This document shows positions 52,397 to 60,982 of a DNA stretch of 64,000 bases, piece by piece. The notes beneath the pieces are model-generated. The model was not told the DNA's origin and did not search any database. It saw nothing but the letters and a program-made list of their open reading frames with translations. The translations under genes and the position numbers were made by a program. Source of the DNA: Sedimentibacter sp. MB31-C6 (GTDB lineage Bacteria > Bacillota > Clostridia > Tissierellales > Sedimentibacteraceae); assembly GCF_035934735.1 (NCBI RefSeq), contig NZ_CP142396.1:1984001-2048000 (forward strand), given 5' to 3'. Numbering within the stretch: the first letter of the stretch is position 1; each line of letters opens with the position of its first letter.

Positions 52397-53569
52397 ATGA
52401 AAAGAAAAATAGCTTTGTTATTAACATTGGTACTTTTGATGAGTACTCTACAAATTAGTTATGCTGTAGCTAATGAAGAATCAGTAAAGACAGTTGAAAA
52501 TGAAATTGAAACTAATGATATTTTAGAACTTTCTATAGAAGATGCTATTAATTTAGCAATAGAAAACGACAGGGAAATGTGGAAAATCAAAGATGGCATC
52601 AAAGAAATGCAGGATATGAGAAGTGCTAATAAAAGTGCAAAAGATCAAATTGAAGAATTAGAAGATTATGGGATAGATGTAAGCAGTAAAAGTGTTGAAG
52701 ATATATTAGTAAGAAATAAATATTATGTTATTTTGGCAAATGCTAAAATGGAAGAATTAGAAAAAAGCAAAGAACTTTTAAATATAGGAATAGAAATAGA
52801 AACTAAATCATTATATTACAATGTTTTAGTGGCAGAAAAAACTATTGAAATAAATGAAGCTAAATTAAATAGCGCTAAAGAACAATTAAGAGTAATCAGT
52901 TTAAAATTCGACAATGGTTCAGCTACTAAGGCAGAGGTTTTAAATGGAGAAATGGCAGTGCAGCAAGCTCAAACTGATTTAGATTCTGCAAATGATGATT
53001 TGAATATAGCTAAATTAGATTTACTAAATAAATTAAATTTACCTTTTGACACTAAAGTAGAATTAGTAGACAAGGATTTAAATTATGTTCCAACAGAAGA
53101 AATCAACTTAGATGAAGTTATAGAAACAGCAAAAGAAGAAAGACCTGAAATTTTAGTTGCAGAAAATAACTTAGAAGTACAAAAGATTGAAACACATGCT
53201 TATACAGCTTATTATACATCAAATTTAAGACAACATAAAGCTGCTGAAGAAAAGCTAAAAGATGCTGAGTTAAATATTCCTCAAGCATACAAGGATGTAG
53301 AACTTGATGTTAGAAAATCATACCTTAATTTAATTAAGGCTGAAAGAGCTCTTGTAAATATGGATAAAACTGTTGAACTTGCAAGAGAAGCAGCAAGAAT
53401 TAATAAACTTTTATACGAAAATGGAATGGCAGCATCAATAGATGTGATAGAAGCTGATACTAATTTAGCTCAAGCAGAAATAGGAAGATATCAGTTATTA
53501 GTAGCTTATAATATTAATAAACTTATGTTTGATAACTCAAATTTAATCGGAACTACTCCAAGCAAATAA
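52397..53569 (+). CDS. TolC-like outer-channel family protein
   Basis: A 390-residue exported protein. Signal peptide KIALLLTLVLLMSTLQISYA (residues 4-23). The mature part is nearly all helix with the duplicated TolC pattern: LSIEDAINLAIENDREM, then KFDNGSATKAEVLNGEMAVQQAQTDL, and later KSYLNLIKAERALVNM and LLYENGMAASIDVIEADTNLAQAE. The beta-barrel strands expected of a true outer-membrane TolC are weak or absent, and there is no aromatic C-terminal residue. In an apparently single-membrane organism it may extend the pump through the thick wall/S-layer instead (inference). ATG with ACAGGAGGATATA. Confidence 0.85.
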   Translation: MKRKIALLLTLVLLMSTLQISYAVANEESVKTVENEIETNDILELSIEDAINLAIENDREMWKIKDGIKEMQDMRSANKSAKDQIEELEDYGIDVSSKSVEDILVRNKYYVILANAKMEELEKSKELLNIGIEIETKSLYYNVLVAEKTIEINEAKLNSAKEQLRVISLKFDNGSATKAEVLNGEMAVQQAQTDLDSANDDLNIAKLDLLNKLNLPFDTKVELVDKDLNYVPTEEINLDEVIETAKEERPEILVAENNLEVQKIETHAYTAYYTSNLRQHKAAEEKLKDAELNIPQAYKDVELDVRKSYLNLIKAERALVNMDKTVELAREAARINKLLYENGMAASIDVIEADTNLAQAEIGRYQLLVAYNINKLMFDNSNLIGTTPSK

Positions 53570-53572
53570 TAT

Positions 53573-53648
53573 TGTAGGGTATGCATTGTATGCATACCGC
53601 AGACTCCTAAAATCAGGATCGCGGGACGCATGCAATGCGTCCCCTACA
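53573..53648. repeat. Palindromic repeat copy G (76 bp, best-formed ends)
   Basis: Starts TGTAGGGT and ends CCCCTACA. It has GGTATGCA..TGCATACC, a middle TCCTAAAATCAGGA hairpin and GGGACGCAT..ATGCGTCCC. Its right end overlaps the DUF445 gene's last codons: the TAG stop at 53646-53644 is part of the TGTAGGG end. Confidence 0.8.
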
Positions 53649-56600
53649 TTTTAAACTTACCACCTATCACTTTTAATATTGTAACTGTAAAACCTACATA
53701 CATGTTTATACCAAATACAAATCCCCCTAAACCATATAACATCAGTTTTTTGAAGTATTTATCAGCAAAAGAATTAAACATTTCGTGAATTTTCTTAGGC
53801 TCCATATTTTCTATTTCTTCACGGGCAATTTTGTCAAGTTCTATTGATTTCAGTAACTCATCTATATTATTTCTTACACTGTTAATTGACGAATTAACGA
53901 AAATATTTAAAAAATATGATTTTGTTTTTTCATCTATAAAACTAAAATTACAATTAGTTGATTCATTCAACAATGAACTATAAAAATTTTTCAAATGAAT
54001 TTCTGTTTTAGGATTATTTAATAATTTCATTACAAATAATTCTGTTGATTTCATAAATTCATCTTTATCAATAAATTCACTTAAATTATTTTGTGATACA
54101 TATTCTTTGTATTCTTTTATTAAAAAACTAAAAGAATTTTGTAAATTATCATTTTTATTTAAAATTATTATTAGGTTGTTAACAATTATATTAATATCTT
54201 CTTCAGTAACATCTTTAAAAATTTTTTTAAAAGAACATGACTTGTAAAATTCTTCTACAATAAAATTTGTAGTTCTATCAACAGCTGCAATTATTTCTTC
54301 TTTATTATTTTTTAAACTTTCAGACAAATAAGAAAATATAACTTTCAGCTCATCTTTATATAAAGTAAATGTATTGTTAATATCATTTAGAGACATAAAT
54401 TTTAGCAAAGAATTTAAATTAACTTTTTCTATTTTAAATACAGTTTCTTTTATAATTAGTTTTAATTTATCTTCAATGTTTTTAACATTATCCAAGTCAG
54501 ATAAATAATTATCTATTATACTCTTTATTTGTATTTTATTTAAGAAGTTATGCAAGTTATCAACCTTGCTTTTATATAATTTATCATTTAATAGATTATA
54601 TACAATATGCAGAACTTCATTTTCCTTATCATCCATAAATTCAGGGATTTTATTAACAATTATTTTATTCATTAACTTGTCAATTAGTTCATCGCCGCCA
54701 ATTAATGAATACATGCCCTTTTCTAACACACCAAGGTGATTTTTAATTTCAATTTTAACCTTTGTTGATATACTATCTTTTTTTGTTATAACGTTGTTCT
54801 TTATTGAAAGTGACAGTTTATCTAAAAGCATAGGCACTTTACTATTAATATAATTCTTTAACTTACCTTCAAACAAATCTTCGAAATTTTTATTTTTCTG
54901 AAAATAATTGTTGAAAAGTTTAATAATTACATTAGTTATATTTTCTCTATAATTTTCAGATATAAGTATTTCATGAATTTTATTATTAACTATTAAAATT
55001 AATTCTTCATTAGTTTCTGTACTAATAATCTCAGATAATGGTCTATTAATATATGCTTGATATTTATTATTATATTTCAGCAGACTGTTTTTAATTTTCA
55101 TTGGATTATCTAAAAATTCATAGGTCTTATTATAATGTTTATTAAATTTTTTTGAAACTGAAATATTTATCTTATTTTTAAACTTCGAGCTATCTAAGTA
55201 AGAAATTGAATTCGAATATAATAAATTACCAATTTTTTTTTGATTATCTAATAGTAAATCTGTACTTATAGCACTTAAATTACTAATATTTGAATCAGTA
55301 AGTAGGGAAGATAATTTTATGTTACTTATTTCATTATAAGTAAAATTTCCTATGGAATTTTGATTATTCAAAATTAAATCTCTTGTAAACATATAAGTTT
55401 TATTTATAATATTATTCTTATTGTTCACCAATAATTTATTTAAAACTTCATAGTTATTTGCAGAAATACTGCTAGTTAGGCTACTTCTGATTTTCTGTTC
55501 ATTTTTTATAAATAATTCATTAATACTTTTTTTGCTAAGAAGATTATTTTCTATATAAAATGCAGTGTTTTTTGCAAAGATCTTTTGATTTTTAATTATA
55601 TATCCTAAGGAAAAATTTTTGAGAAACGGTAGTTTGCTCAATATCTTTTTCTCTTTATAAGGTTTAAAAATCATATTAATAGCAATTGCATTTGTTGAAA
55701 AACCAACTAATGCATAGGTAATCATATTTATAATATTGATATGACCTGGATTAAGAGGAACATTTTGAAAAGCAGCCAATATAATACCTGCTACAACTCC
55801 AAGTATTCCACCAAAATACATAATAGGCTTTAGCTCACGACCTATAAAATCATTGGCAAAATCAACAAGTTCATCATCGTTTAGTTTATTTAAATTTTCT
55901 GCAACTATATTTTTAACAGATCCTTCAAGAATTTTGTCCATATTGTTGATTATGTAGTTTTGTAATGCTTTAGTGCTATTCTTATTCAAATTATCAATAG
56001 AATTTAATTTGTCTATTAATAATGACATATTTTTTTCTTTAATTTTGTTAGATTCACTATGATACTTTTTATTAATATTATTAATAAGAAGTTCATGAAT
56101 CACAGGATTGTCTAATTTTTTATTAAAATCAATTTTTATAATGTTGTTCTTTATTAGTTTTTTAATTTCGCTTGAATTTTCATTAAGTTGAGTAATAAAA
56201 ATATTTTTGATTTCATGTATATTATTTTTAAATTTTTCTTCATTTAGTAAATCACCAACACTTTTATTAGTAATGTTACTTAAATAAATGTTCACCTTAT
56301 TTTCTATATTATTATGAAAATAATTAGATGAAATAATTTTTTTAGATTTAGTTATAAGATTAGTTATTGTTTTTTTTGAAAGTAATTCTTTAGGTAAAAA
56401 ATCTTTAACTTGTGATTCTAGTATATAATATAAAAGTTGGTTGAAAACTACCTCGAAATGGCTATTTATGTAATTAGTTATAAATATAGTTGTTTTTATT
56501 GAATCTATTGAATTGTTTTCAGCTTCTGCTACTATTTCCTTAATAGATAAATTATTCAGTAAATTTATTATTTTTGCACTTATACTACTGCTTAACATCT

Positions 56601-57765
56601 CGGGTTCAGAAATACTTTTAACATAATCAATGACTTTTTGAACTATATTATATTTTGAGCTTAAATTATTAAAATAAGAATCTTTTATTGTTGATAGAAG
56701 TTTACCTTTTAAACCATCTGATTCCTCGATAACTTCATCTATAGAATTATTTATAATTTTGTCAATATTATTATTGTTCTCATTTAACCATTCAATTAAT
56801 TTTTCAGTTAGAATTGGTATGTTTTCTAAAAGGTAAAGTTTCAGGCTCTTTTCAAAGTTTGCATCTAAAATTTGGAATATACTTTTATCACATTTTTCAC
56901 CATATAAAAATAAAGAGTTAGACATTTCATATAAAATATTCTGACCTTTATGAGAATTAATAAAGTCTACAAACAATTGAGATAATTTTATTTTTTCTTC
57001 TTCACTAAGATTAATAATATCTTTAATTTTTTTATTATAAAAAATTTCTTTTCCAGCAACTAATGCTTTATTAACTTCCGTGGTTTTATAGATATTTAGA
57101 ATTTTATCATTTATATTGTTGTTATTAACTATATTTTCTAACTCATATAAAATGTTTGAAACGATGTTTTTCTTTGATTTTTCCAAATTACCAAGTATGT
57201 TTGCAATCTTTATATGACTGATTTCATTATATAAATTATTTAAAACTTCATCAACGAAATCTGAGTTTTCAATCATAGATGTTATGGAAGAAATTATTGA
57301 ATTAGTTATTTTAGTTAATTGTTCTTCTGTAAAAACTTCTTCAATATTAATATTATCTATAAAAAAATATATTAGTTCAGAGAGGAATTTAGTTATATTA
57401 TTCTCTAAAAACTCACCTGTTTTTTGTATTGTTGAGTCAATGCCCCTTATATCAGAAATACTATTATTTTCAATTGAATCATATAAAAAAATAGTAAAAA
57501 AATCATTAGTTAGAGCTTCGAATTTTGCATTGAATTTTTCATCATGCAATATTTCGTTGATTTTATCTTTACTAATTATATCATTTTCAATTATATTGCT
57601 AAGATTGTCTATAAATTCATTTCTAGTTTTCTTAATGACACCTCCAATTTTTAAAGGAGTATATTCTTTGAATAACATATTAATAGCATAGTCATTAGTT
57701 ATATATCCTGAAGCACCACCTAAAAATGCTTGTATTATGTAATTAAATATAATGTCTTTCATCAT
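53644..57765 (-). CDS. Giant tandem DUF445-family membrane protein
   Basis: A 1373-residue protein of two DUF445 units in tandem; single-unit relatives such as YheB have about 380. Unit 1: N-terminal membrane segment with GGASGYITNDYAINMLFKEY (residues ~15-35), a long helical part, and a closing membrane segment MYFGGILGVVAGIILAAFQ (~648-668). Unit 2: YALVGFSTNAIAINMIFKPY (~685-705), a long helical part, and a C-terminal membrane segment GLGGFVFGINMYVGFT. The central regions are rich in Asn, Ile and Lys and resemble amphipathic coiled repeats. Codons are unusually AT-rich even for this window. Role unknown; perhaps envelope organisation. Start ATG 57765 or the next ATG. Stop codon lies in repeat copy G. 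Confidence 0.82.
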   Translation of the reverse strand: MMKDIIFNYIIQAFLGGASGYITNDYAINMLFKEYTPLKIGGVIKKTRNEFIDNLSNIIENDIISKDKINEILHDEKFNAKFEALTNDFFTIFLYDSIENNSISDIRGIDSTIQKTGEFLENNITKFLSELIYFFIDNINIEEVFTEEQLTKITNSIISSITSMIENSDFVDEVLNNLYNEISHIKIANILGNLEKSKKNIVSNILYELENIVNNNNINDKILNIYKTTEVNKALVAGKEIFYNKKIKDIINLSEEEKIKLSQLFVDFINSHKGQNILYEMSNSLFLYGEKCDKSIFQILDANFEKSLKLYLLENIPILTEKLIEWLNENNNNIDKIINNSIDEVIEESDGLKGKLLSTIKDSYFNNLSSKYNIVQKVIDYVKSISEPEMLSSSISAKIINLLNNLSIKEIVAEAENNSIDSIKTTIFITNYINSHFEVVFNQLLYYILESQVKDFLPKELLSKKTITNLITKSKKIISSNYFHNNIENKVNIYLSNITNKSVGDLLNEEKFKNNIHEIKNIFITQLNENSSEIKKLIKNNIIKIDFNKKLDNPVIHELLINNINKKYHSESNKIKEKNMSLLIDKLNSIDNLNKNSTKALQNYIINNMDKILEGSVKNIVAENLNKLNDDELVDFANDFIGRELKPIMYFGGILGVVAGIILAAFQNVPLNPGHINIINMITYALVGFSTNAIAINMIFKPYKEKKILSKLPFLKNFSLGYIIKNQKIFAKNTAFYIENNLLSKKSINELFIKNEQKIRSSLTSSISANNYEVLNKLLVNNKNNIINKTYMFTRDLILNNQNSIGNFTYNEISNIKLSSLLTDSNISNLSAISTDLLLDNQKKIGNLLYSNSISYLDSSKFKNKINISVSKKFNKHYNKTYEFLDNPMKIKNSLLKYNNKYQAYINRPLSEIISTETNEELILIVNNKIHEILISENYRENITNVIIKLFNNYFQKNKNFEDLFEGKLKNYINSKVPMLLDKLSLSIKNNVITKKDSISTKVKIEIKNHLGVLEKGMYSLIGGDELIDKLMNKIIVNKIPEFMDDKENEVLHIVYNLLNDKLYKSKVDNLHNFLNKIQIKSIIDNYLSDLDNVKNIEDKLKLIIKETVFKIEKVNLNSLLKFMSLNDINNTFTLYKDELKVIFSYLSESLKNNKEEIIAAVDRTTNFIVEEFYKSCSFKKIFKDVTEEDINIIVNNLIIILNKNDNLQNSFSFLIKEYKEYVSQNNLSEFIDKDEFMKSTELFVMKLLNNPKTEIHLKNFYSSLLNESTNCNFSFIDEKTKSYFLNIFVNSSINSVRNNIDELLKSIELDKIAREEIENMEPKKIHEMFNSFADKYFKKLMLYGLGGFVFGINMYVGFTVTILKVIGGKFKM

Positions 57766-57987
57766 ATTTTCCTCTCATAGATCTTAAAAAAATTATATCA
57801 TTACTATTAAAATTGTGCAAAAAAATTATCAAAATTTGGTACTTTATTTTATTGAATATTTTATTGTATATTAAAATCTATTGAATTATACAAATAAGTT
57901 TATATATTAAAATTATATTGATTTTTAACCTAAAATAATGTAAAATAATATAAATACGCAGAATCATCAATAGGAGGAAATTAATAA

Positions 57988-60054
57988 ATGAAAACGTATA
58001 ACATTGACAAAATTAGAAACGTTGCCCTAATCGGTCATGGAAGTTGTGGAAAAACTGCATTTACAGAAGCACTTTTATACATAACAAAAGTAACTAATCG
58101 TTTAGGAAAAGTTGAAGATGGTAATACAATATCAGATTTCGATAAAGAAGAAAAAGATAGACAGTTTTCAATTGGTACATCTATCATACCTGTAGAGTAT
58201 GAAAATACTAAAATAAATTTCCTAGATACTCCAGGATACTTTGATTTTGTTGGAGAAGTATATGGAGCCATGAGAGTAGCAAGCGGAGCTGTAGTAGTAG
58301 TTGATGCAAGTTCCGGTGTAGAAGTAGGGACAGAAAAGGCATGGAAATATGCTGAAGAAAGAAATATGCCAAGAATCATCTTACTTAATAAAATGGATAA
58401 AGAAAACGTTGATTTTGATAAAGTACTGGAAGAATTAAGACAAAAGTTTGGTAAAAAAGTAGTTCCATTTGCAGTTCCAATAGGAAAAGAAGAGTCCTTT
58501 AATGGATATGTAGATATTATAAGAAGACAAGGTTATATTCTTGATGGAAAGGTATGTGTACCTAAAGATGCTCCTTCTGATGCAATGGATAAAGCTGAAG
58601 AATTACGTGCTGAATTAATGGAATCAGTTGCAGAAACAGATGAAGAAATGCTTGAAAAATTTTTCAGTGGCGAAGAGTTCACCGATGAAGAAATACATAA
58701 TGGATTAAGGCAAGCTGTTATGACAGGGGATTTAGTACCTGTTGTAGTTGGTTCTGCTTCAAGAGCAGTTGGAGCTAATTTACTAATGCATATGATTGTA
58801 GAATACCTACCAAGTGCAGAAGATTTAAAAGAAGTTAAGGGAACGAATAATGGAAAAGAAGAAGTTCGCAAAGTTAGTCCGTCTGAACCGTTATCAGCAC
58901 TTGTATTTAAAACTATTGTTGACCCGTTTGTAGGTAAAATTTCTTTATATAAAGTTTTATCAGGTGTTCTTAAGAAGGATATGGAAATTTACAATGCGAG
59001 TAATAGAGAGACAGAAAGAGTCGGAAATATATTTTTCCTAAGAGGAAAGGATCAAATTGAATCTTCAGAAATATCATCAGGAGATATAGGAGCTACATCA
59101 AAGCTTCAAAACTTCAAAACTGGCGATACGATTTCATTAAAATCTAATCCTATTGTTTATGATAGTATAGATTTCCCTAAACCATGTTACTTTATGGCGG
59201 TTAGTGCTACTACTAAGGATAATGATGAAAAAGTGGGAATTGGTCTTAATAAATTAAACGAAGAAGACCCAACTTTTACTTTAGAAAGAAATGTCGAAAC
59301 AAAGGAACAAATTATTGGTGGACAGGGAAATATGCAATTATCAGTTATTGCAAGTAAACTTAAAAATCATTATAAGGTTGATGTAAATTTAACTAATCCT
59401 AAAGTTGCTTATAGAGAAACAATTAAAGGTAAATCTGATGTTCAAGGTAAACACAAAAAACAATCAGGTGGAGCAGGCCAATATGGAGATGTTCATATTA
59501 GATTTGAACCAACAACAGAAGAATTTGAATTTACAGAAGAAATATTTGGAGGTTCAGTTCCTAGAAACTATATACCAGCAGTTGAAAAAGGATTAAGAGA
59601 ATGCTTAGAAAAAGGCGTTTTAGCTGGTTGTAAGGTTGTTAATATGAAAGCAACATTATATGATGGTTCATATCATGATGTAGACTCTAATGAAATGGCA
59701 TTTAAAATAGCAGCATCTCTAGCCTTTAAAAAAGGTATGATGGAAGCTAAACCAGTTCTTCTTGAACCAATAGCTAAAGTTGAAATAAACATTCCTGATG
59801 AGTACATGGGCGATATAATGGGTGACATGAATAAAAGAAGAGGAAGAATCCTCGGGATGGAACAACAACAAGATGGAACTCAAATGGTACTTGCAGAAGC
59901 ACCAATGGCTGAAATGTACACATATGCTATAGATTTGAAATCCATGACTCAAGCAAGAGGAAGCTTTACAATGGAGTTCTTAAGATATGACGATATGCCA
60001 AACAATATGGCAGAAAAAGTTATTGAAGAATATAAAGCAAAGAATGATAATTAA
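57988..60054 (+). CDS. EF-G-like translational GTPase (EF-G paralogue type)
   Basis: A 688-residue translation factor of the EF-G family. GTPase motifs: G1 GHGSCGKT (residues 16-23), G3 DTPGYFDF, G4 LNKMDKEN. Then EF-G domains II-V including GGQGNMQL, GGAGQYGDVHIRFEP and the domain IV/V end AEMYTYAIDLKSMTQARGSFTM. The G1 sequence GHGSCGKT, rather than AHIDAGKT of canonical EF-G, and the lack of rpsG/tuf neighbours suggest the second, FusA2-type EF-G. ATG with TAGGAGGAAATTAATA. Monocistronic, ended by a strong palindrome at 60075. Confidence 0.92.
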   Translation: MKTYNIDKIRNVALIGHGSCGKTAFTEALLYITKVTNRLGKVEDGNTISDFDKEEKDRQFSIGTSIIPVEYENTKINFLDTPGYFDFVGEVYGAMRVASGAVVVVDASSGVEVGTEKAWKYAEERNMPRIILLNKMDKENVDFDKVLEELRQKFGKKVVPFAVPIGKEESFNGYVDIIRRQGYILDGKVCVPKDAPSDAMDKAEELRAELMESVAETDEEMLEKFFSGEEFTDEEIHNGLRQAVMTGDLVPVVVGSASRAVGANLLMHMIVEYLPSAEDLKEVKGTNNGKEEVRKVSPSEPLSALVFKTIVDPFVGKISLYKVLSGVLKKDMEIYNASNRETERVGNIFFLRGKDQIESSEISSGDIGATSKLQNFKTGDTISLKSNPIVYDSIDFPKPCYFMAVSATTKDNDEKVGIGLNKLNEEDPTFTLERNVETKEQIIGGQGNMQLSVIASKLKNHYKVDVNLTNPKVAYRETIKGKSDVQGKHKKQSGGAGQYGDVHIRFEPTTEEFEFTEEIFGGSVPRNYIPAVEKGLRECLEKGVLAGCKVVNMKATLYDGSYHDVDSNEMAFKIAASLAFKKGMMEAKPVLLEPIAKVEINIPDEYMGDIMGDMNKRRGRILGMEQQQDGTQMVLAEAPMAEMYTYAIDLKSMTQARGSFTMEFLRYDDMPNNMAEKVIEEYKAKNDN

Positions 60055-60074
60055 GTTTAAAAATCAAACAACAG

Positions 60075-60110
60075 ATGCGTTGGGGACAGTCCCCAACGCA
60101 TTAATAATTT
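60075..60110 (+). terminator. Terminator of the EF-G-like gene
   Basis: ATGCGTTGGGGAC / GTCCCCAACGCAT, a perfect 13-bp stem with a one-base centre, followed by TAATAATTTTTT. GC-rich, and shares the ATGCGT..ACGCAT theme with the dispersed palindromes. Confidence 0.85.
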
Positions 60111-60174
60111 TTTAAAAAAACAGAGGTTATAGCAATTCTATAAAATAGCTATAATTTTATTAGGAGGGAACGGT

Positions 60175-60594
60175 ATGTTTGTTAGTAATACTAAGGAATT
60201 TATATTTAGAAATGCTAAATATATTTTACTATTAACATTATTGGTAATATTATTTTTTCTAAACGTAGAGAAGCAAAATCGTTTAAATGAACTTTTAATT
60301 GATAAAGGTATTAAAGGGACTTATATTATGGGTGATGAAATGTCAGGAGATGCTGAATATTTAGTTTTTGATAAAACTAATTATTATAGGTATAAGCAAT
60401 TTAATTTTTTGGAAAAAGGTGAATATGAGAACATTGATAAAAATGTCTATATTTTAAAAAAAGATCCAAAAGAGTATGTTGTTTACAACAAACAGGAAAT
60501 TTATTATTTTAATTTAAAACAGAATAGTGTTCATTTTTATTCTAAGATAGAAGATGTTTCTTTATTTATTAATGTAGTACCTGATAGAAATTAA
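60175..60594 (+). CDS. Small single-pass membrane protein, unknown
   Basis: A 139-residue protein I cannot assign. One membrane helix (residues ~16-33, YILLLTLLVILFFLNV), then a mostly beta extracellular domain of about 100 residues (KGTYIMGDEMSGDAEYLVFDK, YYRYKQFNFLEKGEY) ending in a hydrophobic strand. No cysteines. ATG behind AGGAGGGAACGGT is clear, so the gene is real. It stands alone between the EF-G-like gene and the serS leader; the layout recalls envelope-stress or sporulation accessory proteins, but nothing fixes the role. Confidence 0.75.
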   Translation: MFVSNTKEFIFRNAKYILLLTLLVILFFLNVEKQNRLNELLIDKGIKGTYIMGDEMSGDAEYLVFDKTNYYRYKQFNFLEKGEYENIDKNVYILKKDPKEYVVYNKQEIYYFNLKQNSVHFYSKIEDVSLFINVVPDRN

Positions 60595-60685
60595 AGAAGG
60601 GGCTAGTAACTAGCTTAACATTAAACGTCTAGGATATAATATCGAGAGGTTTTTTTATGATTTTTCTATGTATTTAAAATTTCAT

Positions 60686-60713
60686 TTGCAAATTATATAA
60701 AATAGTATATAAT
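60686..60713 (+). promoter_or_regulatory. Promoter of the serS T-box leader
   Basis: TTGCAA (60686-60691), 16-base spacer, TATAAT (60708-60713). Fits a start near 60720, before the T-box. Confidence 0.6.
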
Positions 60714-60750
60714 ATAGGGAAATAGAAATAATTAATTAACAATGATAAAA

Positions 60751-60956
60751 GCTACGATTTATGAATTTCTGCAGAGAGCCGATGGTTGGTGTGAATCGGT
60801 GAAAGGAAAAATCTTTCCACTTTTGGAGTTATCGGTGATAAATCGAGGGTTGGTACCCTTTATAGTACTTACGAGTGGTCAGTTATTCTAATAACTGGCA
60901 AATTGAGTGGCACCACGAATCTTTCGTCTCATAGTAGATGAAAGATTTTTTTATTT
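60751..60956 (+). ncRNA. T-box leader of serS (specifier UCC, Ser)
   Basis: A T-box regulator responding to uncharged tRNA-Ser. Stem I carries AGAGAG and GGTTGGTGTGAA distal elements and is closed by CGATTTAT / ATAAATCG. By alignment with the proS leader (GAA-CCT-ACC-TTTGAG), the specifier is TCC at 60816-60818 in TTTCCACTTTTGGAG, a serine codon. T-box core TGAGTGGCACCACGA (60904-60918) has UGGC, which pairs with tRNA ending GCCA, as tRNA-Ser does. The terminator AATCTTTC / GAAAGATT with T-run is at 60918-60952. Confidence 0.92.
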
Positions 60957-60982
60957 ATATTTAAATTTATGGGAGGAAAAAT

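Noticed and set aside
53644-57765. Opposite-strand frames across the DUF445 gene and other AT-rich genes
   Set aside because: They lack ribosome binding sites, have no protein-family features and mirror low-complexity codons of the real genes.
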